Positions 40,701 through 50,137 are shown, counted from the first letter of the stretch. The stretch is 51,528 nucleotides of DNA from an uncultured Saprospiraceae bacterium (GCA_937944245.1 CALDYY010000083.1:1-51528), one strand, 5' to 3'. Notes: a model not told the origin generated them from the letters alone. Numbers and translations are program-made.

Positions 40701-42185
40701 ATGCTAAGTTTAGGAATTGACGTTGGAAGTTCGTCAGTAAAAGTAGCTATTTACGACCATAAATCAGGAAGAGTAGTAGCCTCAGGACAATACCCTAGCA
40801 AAGAAATGACCATCATAGCCCATCAAGCAGGTTGGGCAGAGCAAGAACCCGACTGGTGGTGGCAAGCGTTTTTAACTGCTTACCAAAAAGCTATTGAACA
40901 AAGCACCATTGATACCCTTGATATTCAAGCCATTGGTATTTCTTATCAAATGCACGGATTAGTGTGTCTGGATAAGCATGGCAAACCGCTCCGTCCATCT
41001 ATTATTTGGTGTGATAGCCGTGCAGTAGGAATTGGTCAATCCGCCTTGCAAGCACTTGGTGATGACTATGCTTTTAATCATTTACTCAACAGTCCTGGCA
41101 ACTTCACCGCCTCTAAACTCAAATGGATAAAAGATAATGAACCCAATATTTTTGAGCAAATACATAAAATATGTTTACCCGGCGATTATATTGCCTACAA
41201 ATTGACTGGGCAGCTTACCACGACCATCACGGGACTTTCCGAAGGCATTTTTTATGATTTCAAAGCAAAGATGCTTAGTCAGCCTTTGTTAGAACATTAT
41301 GGGTTTTCATCGGATTTATTTCCAATTATCAAAAACTCCTTCGACCATCATGGTACATTGGTTGCTTCAATGGCGGATGAATTGCGCCTTTCTCATCAAG
41401 TGGAAGTAACCTATAAAGCAGGCGATCAGCCTAATAATGCCTTGTCGCTCAATGTGTTAAATGCAGGTGAAATTGCAGCAACCGCTGGTACTTCAGGCGT
41501 GGTGTATGGCGTAAGCGATGATTTATTCATTGACTATACTCAACGAGTTAATAGCTTTGCGCATGTGAATTATCAGTTTGACCATCCTAAAATTGGTATT
41601 TTGCTCTGCATCAATGGGGTAGGAATTGCTAATGCTTGGGCAAATAAATGGACAAAGGCAGAAAGTTATGCCCAAATGAATGACGATGCCATGAAAATAC
41701 CAATGGGGAGCGAGCAGTTGCAATTCTTACCTTTTGGTAATGGAGCAGAACGAATGTTAGGCAACGCCGCCATTGAAGCCAATTTAATAGGCATTAATTT
41801 TAATAGACATACGCCAGCACATCTCTATCGTGCGGTACAAGAAGGCATTGCATTTGCCTTTATGTTTGGTATGGAGGCTTTCGATGAAAATAATATTTCG
41901 TTGAGTGTTATTCGTGCAGGTTACGCCAACATGTTTCTTAGTCCACTTTTTGGCGAAATTTTAGCTACACTAAGTGGTGTAGAGATTGAATTATATGACA
42001 CGGATGGCGCACTAGGCGCTGCAAGAGGTGCATTAGTGGGAGCAAAACTCACTGATTTACAGGAGGTATTCAAAGGATTGAATAAAATAAAAACCTATGA
42101 ACCTAAGTTGAATGACCAAGTTGAGTATCGCACATATTACCAAAAGTGGAAACACCTATTAGACCAACGACTTCATAACTTATAA
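40701..42185 (+). CDS. xylB: Xylulokinase
   Basis: A 494-aa FGGY carbohydrate kinase that phosphorylates D-xylulose to xylulose 5-phosphate. The ATP-binding opening is GIDVGSSSVKVAIYD. MHGL and WCDSRA match the substrate region, the catalytic Asp242 is in KAGDQPNNALS, and TAGTSGVVYGVS is the nucleotide-binding motif. The frame is open from 40638, but the ATG at 40701 starts directly before the kinase fold and outside the previous gene. xylA follows after 25 bases. No xylose transporter or regulator is in the window. Confidence 0.95.
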   Translation: MLSLGIDVGSSSVKVAIYDHKSGRVVASGQYPSKEMTIIAHQAGWAEQEPDWWWQAFLTAYQKAIEQSTIDTLDIQAIGISYQMHGLVCLDKHGKPLRPSIIWCDSRAVGIGQSALQALGDDYAFNHLLNSPGNFTASKLKWIKDNEPNIFEQIHKICLPGDYIAYKLTGQLTTTITGLSEGIFYDFKAKMLSQPLLEHYGFSSDLFPIIKNSFDHHGTLVASMADELRLSHQVEVTYKAGDQPNNALSLNVLNAGEIAATAGTSGVVYGVSDDLFIDYTQRVNSFAHVNYQFDHPKIGILLCINGVGIANAWANKWTKAESYAQMNDDAMKIPMGSEQLQFLPFGNGAERMLGNAAIEANLIGINFNRHTPAHLYRAVQEGIAFAFMFGMEAFDENNISLSVIRAGYANMFLSPLFGEILATLSGVEIELYDTDGALGAARGALVGAKLTDLQEVFKGLNKIKTYEPKLNDQVEYRTYYQKWKHLLDQRLHNL

Positions 42186-42210
42186 ATGAACATTCAAAAC
42201 TAATTCAAAC

Positions 42211-43521
42211 ATGAAAACATTTTTTCCAACCGTAGAAAAAATCCCTTATGCGGGAGCGCATTCCAAAGAAATATTAGCTTTTACTCATTACAATGAAAAC
42301 CAAGTGGTGATGGGCAAAACTATGAAAGAGCATTTTCGATTTGCAGTAGCCTATTGGCACAGCTTTTGCGGAACAGGTGCTGACCCATTTGGTCCAGGCA
42401 CTCGCCCTCTGCCTTGGGATGAAAACAACGACCCTTATCAGAGAGCGACAGACAAAATGGACGCTGCCTTTGAATTTATTACCAAATTAGGCGTTCCCTT
42501 TTACTGTTTCCACGACGTAGATATTATTGACGAAGGTAAAACGATTGATGAAACGGCTAATAGAATGCGCTTTATCACTGATTATGCTTTGCAAAAACAG
42601 CAAGAAACAGGCGTAAAACTACTTTGGGGAACTGCCAATTTATTTTCTCACCCCCGATACATGAATGGTGCAGCCACCAATCCAGATTTTCATGTCGTTG
42701 CTTATGCAGCCTCACAAGTGAAAAATGCGTTAGATGCTACCATCAAATTGGGAGGCGAAAACTATGTTTTCTGGGGAGGTCGAGAAGGATATATGTCCTT
42801 ATTGAATACCGACATGAAGCGAGAAAAGAAACATTTAGCTCAATTTTTGACTACCGCTAGAGATTATGCGCGCGCCAATGGCTTCAATGGCACATTTTTG
42901 ATTGAACCAAAACCAATGGAGCCATCCAAACATCAATATGATTTCGATGCTGCTACTTGTATCGCCTTTCTTCAAGAATTTGATTTGATGGCTGATTTTA
43001 AACTAAACATCGAAGTCAATCACGCTACTTTGGCTAATCATACTTTTGAACATGAATTGCAAGTGGCAGCCGATAGTGGTGTATTGGGTAGCATTGATGC
43101 CAACAGAGGCGACTATCAAAATGGTTGGGATACTGACCAATTTCCTATTGATTTATATGAACTCACTCAAGCTATGCTTGTCATTGTCGAAGCAGGTGGA
43201 TTGGGTAAAGGAGGAGTAAACTTTGATGCTAAAGTTCGCAGAAACTCTACGGATTTGGAAGATATGTTTATTGCACATGTAGCGGCAATGGACACTTTTG
43301 CTAGAGCATTGCTTGTTGCAGCCGATGTATTGGAAAAAAGCGATTACAAAAAAATGCGCACAGAGCGTTATGCCTCTTTCGATTCAGGTTTAGGAGCTGC
43401 TTTTGAAAAAGGGCAAACTTCTCTGGATGATTTAGTTCGTTATGCGCAAACCAACGGCGAACCTCGTCAAATTAGTGGTAAGCAAGAATTGTATGAGCGT
43501 TTGATTAGCTTGTATTTGTAA
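42211..43521 (+). CDS. xylA: Xylose isomerase
   Basis: A 436-aa TIM-barrel enzyme that converts D-xylose to D-xylulose with two divalent metals. The active site is intact: [13 protein letters not shown] (His101, Asp104), [33 protein letters not shown] and [20 protein letters not shown]. Length matches the long (class II) isomerases typical of Bacteroidota. It follows xylB closely and ends at a strong terminator, so xylB-xylA, perhaps with the 331-aa gene, form one unit. Confidence 0.97.
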   Translation: MKTFFPTVEKIPYAGAHSKEILAFTHYNENQVVMGKTMKEHFRFAVAYWHSFCGTGADPFGPGTRPLPWDENNDPYQRATDKMDAAFEFITKLGVPFYCFHDVDIIDEGKTIDETANRMRFITDYALQKQQETGVKLLWGTANLFSHPRYMNGAATNPDFHVVAYAASQVKNALDATIKLGGENYVFWGGREGYMSLLNTDMKREKKHLAQFLTTARDYARANGFNGTFLIEPKPMEPSKHQYDFDAATCIAFLQEFDLMADFKLNIEVNHATLANHTFEHELQVAADSGVLGSIDANRGDYQNGWDTDQFPIDLYELTQAMLVIVEAGGLGKGGVNFDAKVRRNSTDLEDMFIAHVAAMDTFARALLVAADVLEKSDYKKMRTERYASFDSGLGAAFEKGQTSLDDLVRYAQTNGEPRQISGKQELYERLISLYL

Positions 43522-43534
43522 ATATTTACGCTTA

Positions 43535-43580
43535 GGAAAGGGGTAGATAATTAGTCAACCCCTTTCTACTTTTTATCTTT
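43535..43580 (+). terminator. Rho-independent terminator after xylA
   Basis: GAAAGGGGT (43536-43544) and ACCCCTTTC (43558-43566) pair perfectly, extended one base by a G-T pair, around a 13-base loop. A T-rich tract follows to about 43580. It lies 13 bases past the xylA stop. Confidence 0.85.
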
Positions 43581-43650
43581 CCTATGGTTTTGCTGCAACT
43601 AATGTACCTTCGTAACTGTAAATTAGATTATAACACATCAAATTACAGTT

Positions 43651-44832
43651 ATGCAAAAAGTATATATTTTATCTGCGGTTAGAACGCCACTAGGCAGTTT
43701 TGGTGGTATGTTTACAGAAATTTCCGCTACCCAACTAGGTGCAAAAGCGATTATTGGTGCTATTGAAAAAGCAAGTATTTCTGCCGAATTGATAGAAGAA
43801 GTATTCATGGGCAATGTTTGCTCCGCTAATCTAGGTCAAGCCCCTGCTCGTCAAGCAGCTATTTACGCTGGTTTAAGCAATCGTATTCCTTGTACAACCA
43901 TTAATAAAGTTTGCTCTTCAGGGGCAAAAGCAATTATGCTAGGCGCACAAACGATCATGCTGGGGCATGCAGACGTAGTGCTGGCAGGCGGTATGGAAAA
44001 TATGTCGCAAATTCCCTACTACATTCCCAATGCTCGTTGGGGTTATAGATACGGCAATGCTAACATTTTGGATGGCTTGGAAAAAGATGGATTAACAGAT
44101 GCTTATCACCATTTTCCGATGGGCGTTTGTGCGGATAGAACAGCAGAAAAATATGCTATCAGTAGAGAGGAACAGGATGCTTTTGCCATTCAATCGTACA
44201 AAAGAAGTGCGGCGGCAACGGAAAATGGCTATTTCAAGGATGAAATTGTAGGAGTAGAAGTACCGCAGCGCAAAGAAAATCCTATTGTAATGACAGAAGA
44301 CGAAGAATACAAAAAAGTATTTTTTGATAAAATTCCTTCTCTGCGACCTGCCTTTACCAAAGATGGAACGGTAACGCCAGCGAACGCTTCAACCATAAAT
44401 GACGGTGCAGCCGCTTTAATTCTAATCAGTGAACGAAAGATGAAAGTATTAGGACTAAAACCTATGGCTAGAATCGTCAGTTTCGCAGACGCAGCCCATG
44501 AGCCAGAATGGTTTACCACTGCACCTACTTTGGCAGCACCTAAAGCACTAGAAGCAGCAGGCATGACGTTTGCTGATGTAGATTACTTTGAAGTGAATGA
44601 AGCTTTTGCCGTAGTGCCTTTGGCATTTAACAAATTGCTAGGCATTGACAATGAAAAAGTGAATATTTTTGGCGGTGCGGTTTCGTTAGGTCATCCGTTA
44701 GGAGCATCAGGAGCAAGAATTGTAACGACATTGAATAATATATTGCAGCAAAAGAATGCAACCATAGGTTTGGCGGCAATCTGCAATGGCGGTGGCGGTG
44801 CTTCAGCAATTATTATTGAACGCGCGAATTAG
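43651..44832 (+). CDS. Acetyl-CoA C-acetyltransferase (thiolase)
   Basis: A 393-aa thiolase II family enzyme that condenses two acetyl-CoA or cleaves acetoacetyl-CoA. The nucleophile Cys88 is in NKVCSSGAKAIMLG. VNEAFAVVPL, GHPLGASGAR (catalytic His) and CNGGGGASA (second Cys) complete the active site, and the last is the usual Bacteroidota form. There is no signal peptide. The next gene, for an HlyD-type adaptor, starts 19 bases downstream, but a functional link is not evident. Confidence 0.95.
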   Translation: MQKVYILSAVRTPLGSFGGMFTEISATQLGAKAIIGAIEKASISAELIEEVFMGNVCSANLGQAPARQAAIYAGLSNRIPCTTINKVCSSGAKAIMLGAQTIMLGHADVVLAGGMENMSQIPYYIPNARWGYRYGNANILDGLEKDGLTDAYHHFPMGVCADRTAEKYAISREEQDAFAIQSYKRSAAATENGYFKDEIVGVEVPQRKENPIVMTEDEEYKKVFFDKIPSLRPAFTKDGTVTPANASTINDGAAALILISERKMKVLGLKPMARIVSFADAAHEPEWFTTAPTLAAPKALEAAGMTFADVDYFEVNEAFAVVPLAFNKLLGIDNEKVNIFGGAVSLGHPLGASGARIVTTLNNILQQKNATIGLAAICNGGGGASAIIIERAN

Positions 44833-44851
44833 TTTGACCAAAAAAGTCAAC

Positions 44852-46156
44852 ATGAACGATATGGAAATCAGAAGTGATGAAGTACAAGAAATTTTAGGCA
44901 CGCCCCCAAAGTGGATTATCCGTTGGGGGACGGGCGTTATTTTCTTATTACTTCTTTTGCTCGTTTGGGCAAGTTGGGTATTTAAGTATCCAGAGCGTGT
45001 GGAAGCACCAATTCAAATTACTTCTTCCATTCCGCCTACCAGTATTATTGCACAAACAACTGGTTACATTGACCGCTTGTTTGTCAAAGAAGGCGACACC
45101 GTAAAAACAGGTGGTTTGCTCGGCATTATTCAAAATCCTACCAATTATGAAGATGTCATCAAATTGGATGATTATCTATCTAGTTTTGACATCACGAGTG
45201 GCGATGCAACGCTGGAAATACCTGTACCTGTCAAAAATCTTACTTTGAGCGACGTATTGCAACGTGCTTACTCTAGTTTTTTACAAGCCTACGAAGGTTA
45301 CGAATCAAGCATTGGAAGTAGTGCGCAAGTGCAAACAGAAGGACGACTGCGACGACAAATTTCGCGACTTATGGAAAGCAATAAAATAAGTGAAGACCGA
45401 AAAAAACAAACAGAGCGAAGAATAGACCAACTCAAAGAACTAATGAGTGATAAGCAAGACCGTTATGTGAGAGGCTTAATTCCCATTTCGGAAGTAGAAA
45501 AAACTTCAGAACAACTGGAAACCCTACGCCGCGTAATTGATAGCTACGACATAAAAATCAATGAGAACGAGTTGGAGATAGAGCGTTTGCGCAGTCAAAT
45601 TTATGACAATGTACAACGCTTGAAAGGTGAAAACATCAGTAGTTACGCTGCTTTAGTGGAAAGCATCAAACAACTTAAAAGCACCATCGAAACTTGGAAG
45701 CAACGTTATATTTTGATGGCTCAACGCGACGGTTTGGTCACTTTTTACAATTCCACAGAAGCCACCAAACGCTATTTTAATGTAGGAGAAACTGTGATGA
45801 CGATTTTGCCATTGGAAGCCACCCTAAAAACAGGCGATAATCGCATTATTGGTGAGGTGCTCATTCCAATTGAAGGCTCGGGGAAAGTAGAAAAAGGGCA
45901 GGTTGTAAAAGTGGACTTCAACAGCTATCCTGCTTATGAATATGGACTAGTACTTGGAGAAGTGGCGCAAAAATCGCGCTTGCCCAGAGAAGACCGTTAC
46001 ATCGTGAATGTTCATTTCCCTCAAGGGCTTATCACTTCCAAAAATAAGAAATTGAGTTTCGACCAGCAAATGACAGGAAAAGCCATTATCATCACTAAAG
46101 AAAAACGATTTATAGAACGTATTTTTGAGCGATTTATCAGTATTTTTAAGTCTTAA
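44852..46156 (+). CDS. HlyD-family membrane fusion protein (secretion adaptor)
   Basis: A 434-aa periplasmic adaptor anchored by one membrane helix (residues 24-44). The biotinyl-lipoyl-like segment is split around IAQTTGYIDRLFVKEGDTVKTG and MAQRDGLVTFYNS. Between them is a long coiled-coil (about 150-300, EDRKKQTERRIDQLKELMS). A beta-barrel near 320-400 (FNVGETVMTILP, GQVVKVDFNSYPAYEYG) resembles NHLM-type and bacteriocin exporters. The frame opens at 44786 inside the thiolase gene; the ATG at 44852 is preferred. The peptidase-ABC exporter normally encoded beside such proteins is absent. Confidence 0.87.
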   Translation: MNDMEIRSDEVQEILGTPPKWIIRWGTGVIFLLLLLLVWASWVFKYPERVEAPIQITSSIPPTSIIAQTTGYIDRLFVKEGDTVKTGGLLGIIQNPTNYEDVIKLDDYLSSFDITSGDATLEIPVPVKNLTLSDVLQRAYSSFLQAYEGYESSIGSSAQVQTEGRLRRQISRLMESNKISEDRKKQTERRIDQLKELMSDKQDRYVRGLIPISEVEKTSEQLETLRRVIDSYDIKINENELEIERLRSQIYDNVQRLKGENISSYAALVESIKQLKSTIETWKQRYILMAQRDGLVTFYNSTEATKRYFNVGETVMTILPLEATLKTGDNRIIGEVLIPIEGSGKVEKGQVVKVDFNSYPAYEYGLVLGEVAQKSRLPREDRYIVNVHFPQGLITSKNKKLSFDQQMTGKAIIITKEKRFIERIFERFISIFKS

Positions 46157-46354
46157 TCTTCTTGTTTCCATGCCCATCTACATTGTTTTAAAATCAGTTT
46201 AGTGTGGTAGAAAAAATTAGAAATAGTCATTTTTTCTCTTTTAATAAAATCAAGCTACAACCTTTTCTTGTAAAAACTACTCCTTACTATACTTGTTAAC
46301 TCATGTTAGGCAAGCGAGTTCGATTGTTCATAAATTACGCCTAATTACTTTGAA

Positions 46355-46897
46355 ATGTCTTTTACTACTAGCATGACGGAGGCTGAACTTATTCGGGCTT
46401 GTCTTGATGACGACCGACTAGCACAAAAAGCATTGTATGAGCGGTACAAAACTGCGATGTACACTACGGCATATCGCATCACCAATGACTTTGAGTTGGC
46501 AAATGATGTACTGCAAGAAGCATTTGTTAAAGTGTTCAAAGGATTGAGCAGTTTTCGCAAGGAATCTACGCTTGGGTCATGGATAAAGACGATTGTAGTA
46601 AGGACTGCTTTAGGTAAACTTAGGAAAATTAATTTGACAGAATCCATTGAAGAAGCGAATGTTAGCGAAGTGACGATAAAGTGGGAACATCATTTGGACG
46701 CAGAGTATCTGGAACAAGCTATTCAAGCATTACCTGATGGTTACAGAACTGTGTTTTTGATGGTTGAGGTAGAAGGATATTCCCATAAAGAAGTGGCAGA
46801 TATGCTTGATATTTCAATAGGTACTTCAAAATCGCAGCTTTTTTATGCAAAAAAAAGGCTAAGAGACTCTTTAACGAAATATGGCTATGGAAAATAA
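46355..46897 (+). CDS. RNA polymerase ECF sigma-70 factor
   Basis: A 180-aa ECF sigma factor. Region 2 has ALYERYKTAMYTTAYRITND, DVLQEAFVKVFKGL and LGSWIKTIVVRTALGKLRK. Region 4 has IQALPDGYRTVFLMVEVEGY, HKEVADMLDISIGTSKSQL and YAKKRLRDSL. A TTTG element lies only three bases before the ATG at 46355, so the second ATG at 46373 (MTEAEL) may be the true start if that element is a promoter. It overlaps the anti-sigma-like gene by 17 bases, a sign of tight coupling. Confidence 0.93.
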   Translation: MSFTTSMTEAELIRACLDDDRLAQKALYERYKTAMYTTAYRITNDFELANDVLQEAFVKVFKGLSSFRKESTLGSWIKTIVVRTALGKLRKINLTESIEEANVSEVTIKWEHHLDAEYLEQAIQALPDGYRTVFLMVEVEGYSHKEVADMLDISIGTSKSQLFYAKKRLRDSLTKYGYGK

Positions 46898-47480
46898 CAA
46901 AGAATATCATCTAAAAAAAGCAATAAAACAACTACCTGACTATCAACCTAATGACATAGTTTGGAGTAATATTGTTGCAACGATGGAACTTGAAACCTTC
47001 TTAGAAAAGAATGTTACCCAATTACCTCAGTATGAACCAACTCCTATAATTTGGGAAAACATAGCCACGCAGTTGCCAATAAAGAATAGGAGAACCATCA
47101 GTTGGCGTTGGCAGATAGGTATTGCAGCTACTTTTGCAGTGCTATTGATAGCCGCAGCAGGTATTTATCAAAGAAAGCAACCAAAATTTGTTTTACAAAA
47201 TAGTACGGAAGCGCACCTACCAGCATTTTTAGTCGCTGACTGGGATGAAGATACAGCAAGTTATGCTTTAGTAGAGGACTTATGCCAGCAATATCCATTT
47301 TTTTGTGAGCAAGAAATAGTCCAGATTTTAAAAACAGAAATCACAGAATTAAACGTCGCAAAGTTAGAAATAGAACAAGCAATAGCACAATATGGGAAGC
47401 AAGCAGTATTCATTCATCAAATGAAAAAGATAGAGCAAAGCCGTGCCGCAGCCTTGAAGCAGTTGGTGGCGATGCTATAA
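46881..47480 (+). CDS. Anti-sigma factor-like single-pass membrane protein
   Basis: A 199-aa protein with one membrane helix (about 79-95, IGIAATFAVLLIAAAG), a cytoplasmic N-terminus and a helical C-terminal domain. The cytoplasmic part holds two copies of one motif: IKQLPDYQPNDIVWSNI (residues 15-31) and VTQLPQYEPTPIIWENI (45-61). There is no HCC zinc motif. Overlap with the upstream ECF sigma gene and this topology make it the likely anti-sigma factor, with the repeated motif a candidate sigma-binding element. ATG codons at 46881 and 46887 are both possible starts. Confidence 0.78.
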   Translation: MAMENNKEYHLKKAIKQLPDYQPNDIVWSNIVATMELETFLEKNVTQLPQYEPTPIIWENIATQLPIKNRRTISWRWQIGIAATFAVLLIAAAGIYQRKQPKFVLQNSTEAHLPAFLVADWDEDTASYALVEDLCQQYPFFCEQEIVQILKTEITELNVAKLEIEQAIAQYGKQAVFIHQMKKIEQSRAAALKQLVAML

Positions 47481-47531
47481 GCGTAAAAAAGATAAGCGAT
47501 TCTACTAATAATGATTTAATGTGTAATTGAT

Positions 47532-48428
47532 ATGAGAGTTTTCAGCTTCCTTTTTATATTTTTTATGTTTACTAATTTTCTGCTTTCACAAGAAAAAGAG
47601 AAAATACATGTCATTACAAAGCGCATCAACAAAGTATTTCCTTACGCAGAAGGTTTTGAAGTAAATGTGGAGGGCAATAATGCAGAAATCTTTATTCAAA
47701 CTTGGAAGGAAGACAAAATAAGTGTGGAAATAGAACTTATTTCCAAGCACCCTGACGAAGCGATTGCGTTAGAAGATTTAGAGCGAATCAAGTATTTAAC
47801 AGAGCGGGTAAAAAAGAAGATTTACTTACGAAACTATGTTACTACCGAAGAAGGTAAGCCTACAAAATCGGTACTTAAAGCAAAATACATTATTTACGTT
47901 CCTGAAGAATGCCCAGTTTATTTAAAAAATCACTTTGGTAGTACCAACGTACAAGATTTAGTCAATCAACTGCGTATTTTTAGCAATTACAGCCCTATAA
48001 ATTTGGATAATATAAAGGGTTCAGTGGAAATGCGTACCCATTTTGGAGATATTTCTGGTCAATCGCTCAATGGGAACTTCGACATCAAAGCCAATCGCTC
48101 TAATATTGACCTTCAAGAAATTGTGGGCAATTATAATATTTCTGCTAATTATGGCTCAATTAATTTAATGGCTGGCAATGGCTTGATTGATTTGAACATT
48201 GATGGTATGAAAACAGATGTTAAACTGTGGAACATAGACCCTGATACCCACCAACATCAATTAGTCGTCTATCATGGAAACGTGAAGTTGCCAAATGGAT
48301 TACAATTTCAGTTTACAGAAAACACGCCAGAAGTAAAAAGAATATTTTTTAAACCAACCAAAGAATATTCTGCAACTATTACCGTCAATGTATCTTTTGG
48401 GAATTTAACAGTAGAAAAGAAGAAGTAA
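47532..48428 (+). CDS. Secreted DUF4097-like beta-helix protein
   Basis: A 298-aa exported protein; the signal peptide ends in FLLSQ. The mature part has the repeated short-strand pattern of DUF4097 putative adhesins: VEMRTHFGDISGQSLNG, FDIKANRSNIDLQEIVG, YNISANYGSINLMAGNG and a final VNVSFGNLTVEKK. It is 51 bases downstream of the anti-sigma-like gene. ECF sigma, anti-sigma and DUF4097 trios are common in Bacteroidota, suggesting an envelope-response operon. There is no sorting domain, so it is probably periplasmic. Confidence 0.75.
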   Translation: MRVFSFLFIFFMFTNFLLSQEKEKIHVITKRINKVFPYAEGFEVNVEGNNAEIFIQTWKEDKISVEIELISKHPDEAIALEDLERIKYLTERVKKKIYLRNYVTTEEGKPTKSVLKAKYIIYVPEECPVYLKNHFGSTNVQDLVNQLRIFSNYSPINLDNIKGSVEMRTHFGDISGQSLNGNFDIKANRSNIDLQEIVGNYNISANYGSINLMAGNGLIDLNIDGMKTDVKLWNIDPDTHQHQLVVYHGNVKLPNGLQFQFTENTPEVKRIFFKPTKEYSATITVNVSFGNLTVEKKK

Positions 48429-48609
48429 GTCAATAAATATAATGATTTGACCTATAAATGTTTTGTTCTTACTAAACAAATAGTCATGTTAACTTAATGG
48501 CTTTTGTAATGACTAAGTAAAAAAAGTCTTAAAATTTTTAACATTTAAGCGAACTTAATCTTTGTACAAACATTTATATTGCTTTAAATCATAAAAATCA
48601 CTTTGTATT

Positions 48610-49290
48610 ATGAACAATGTTTTGAAATTTGGATTATTCCTAATGTTATCCGTAGTGCTTTTTTCTTGTAAAAAGAAAGATGCAGTAGAAGCAAGAGACG
48701 CAACTAGCGATGCAGCAGCAGCAACAGAAGCAGCAACAGTTTATGCGGTAAACACTACCTCAAGCGTAATCAACTGGGTCGGTAAAAAGTCTTTTATACC
48801 AGATCAACACAATGGCACGATTAAATTATCTAGTGGTAAATTGGCTTTAGAAAACGGTAAATTAGTAGCGGGCGAGTTTGAAATTGACATGAACTCTATC
48901 GTTGATGAAGACCTCAAGAAAGAGGATATGAATGCTAAATTGGTAGGTCATTTGAAGTCAGACGATTTCTTCGCCGTACAAACATACCCAACAGCTAAGT
49001 TTGAAATTACCAATGTAGAAGTGCTAGAGGGTAATCCTAGCGCAACGCATAACATTACAGGTAATTTGACCATGCGTGGCACTACAAAAGAAATTACCTT
49101 CCCTGCAAACGTAGCTATCGCTGATGGTAAGTTAACGGGTGTAAGTTCTGAATTTACTATTGACCGTACCAACTGGAACGTAATGTACAATACTGAGAAG
49201 GCGGGTATTGTAAACTTGGCTAAAGACAAAATTATTAGTGATGCCATTACGTTGAGAATTATGTTGAATGCGGAAAAGACAATGATGTAG
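48610..49290 (+). CDS. YceI-family lipoprotein
   Basis: A 226-aa lipoprotein; the lipobox LFSC has its acceptor at Cys20. An Ala/Thr-rich linker (about 30-42) leads to a YceI lipocalin-like domain (43-226) with STINWVGKK-type opening (here SSVINWVGKKSF), GEFEIDMNSI, HLKSDDFFAVQTYPTAKFEI, GNLTMRGTTKEITFP and FTIDRTNWNV. The family binds long isoprenoid lipids. It is a single-gene unit: 181 bases lie upstream, and a strong terminator follows. The 48429-48609 gap has a near-match -7 element (AATCTTTG at 48557-48564). Confidence 0.93.
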   Translation: MNNVLKFGLFLMLSVVLFSCKKKDAVEARDATSDAAAATEAATVYAVNTTSSVINWVGKKSFIPDQHNGTIKLSSGKLALENGKLVAGEFEIDMNSIVDEDLKKEDMNAKLVGHLKSDDFFAVQTYPTAKFEITNVEVLEGNPSATHNITGNLTMRGTTKEITFPANVAIADGKLTGVSSEFTIDRTNWNVMYNTEKAGIVNLAKDKIISDAITLRIMLNAEKTMM

Positions 49291-49317
49291 TTCATACTTA
49301 CCTATATTAGGTAGTAC

Positions 49318-49353
49318 AAAGCCTGCTCCTCGATTGAGAAGCAGGCTTTTTTT
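49318..49353 (+). terminator. Rho-independent terminator after the YceI gene
   Basis: AAAGCCTGCT (49318-49327) and AGCAGGCTTT (49340-49349) pair perfectly over a 12-base loop and run into seven T residues (49347-49353). It separates the YceI gene from the convergent LytTR regulator gene. Confidence 0.92.
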
Positions 49354-49402
49354 GTTATTCTTAGGGTAATTATTGTTCTTTCCTCTTAAAACTACGTTGA
49401 TA

Positions 49403-50137
49403 TTAGCTGATAATTTTTAAAGCGTCCATTAATTGAGATTTATAAACTCGACCAATAGGCAACGTAATATTTTGAAGTTGTATCTCTAGATTAGTCAAAT
49501 CTATGGTTTCAATTTCATCTATTTGCACCACATATCTTTTGTGGATTTGCAAAAATTCTTGTTTGGAAAAATGCTGAACAAACTTAGATAAGGATATCTT
49601 TAATACATATTTTTCTCTTTTCGTTACCAAAGTGCAATAATTTTTATCTGATTCGATATAAAATATGCTTTTTACTGGAATTTTGCAAAGTAAATTTCTC
49701 TTCTTTACAAAAAGATTACCGCCGACAATCAAAGTAGCTTCTGTTTGTTCTGTTACTTTGTTTCCGCTTAATTTTCGTAAGGCATATTCTAAAGAACTTC
49801 CTAAATTGTTAGCCACAATAGGTTCTAGTACATACCCAAAAATAGTGTTATTATCTTTGATAGGTAAAGTATCCGAGCTATTAACATCAGAAAGGAATAA
49901 AATGGGAAGTTGCTCACTTTTGAAAAAATGTACAAGGGCATTGTCTTCAGAAGCTTCCATCGGCATTATAACAAAGTCAAAATCTACTTTTCTAAATCCA
50001 TCTGGGCTTTTCTTAAAGTGAAGTGCATCTCTATAATTTACTCTTAGTAATTGACAGTCAAGCTTTTCAAGGATTTTACTTACCTGTTCTGCAAAATCCA
50101 TACCGTCTTCAACAATTAATACATTTGTTTTTCTCAT
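49403..50137 (-). CDS. LytTR-type regulator with a degenerate receiver domain
   Basis: A 244-aa regulator. The N-terminal half (1-115) has a receiver-like fold (VLIVEDG, FDFVIMPMEA, LPILFLSDV, GYVLEPIV). The expected phospho-acceptor is replaced by Pro59/Met58, and the conserved Lys before Pro is Glu105. The C-terminal LytTR DNA-binding domain (about 140-244) is intact, with VKSIFYIESDKNYCTLVT and FLQIHKRYVVQI. It is therefore probably not controlled by phosphorylation. No sensor kinase lies nearby. The 238 bases upstream (50138-50375) contain no other gene and no clear promoter. Confidence 0.88.
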   Translation of the reverse strand: MRKTNVLIVEDGMDFAEQVSKILEKLDCQLLRVNYRDALHFKKSPDGFRKVDFDFVIMPMEASEDNALVHFFKSEQLPILFLSDVNSSDTLPIKDNNTIFGYVLEPIVANNLGSSLEYALRKLSGNKVTEQTEATLIVGGNLFVKKRNLLCKIPVKSIFYIESDKNYCTLVTKREKYVLKISLSKFVQHFSKQEFLQIHKRYVVQIDEIETIDLTNLEIQLQNITLPIGRVYKSQLMDALKIIS

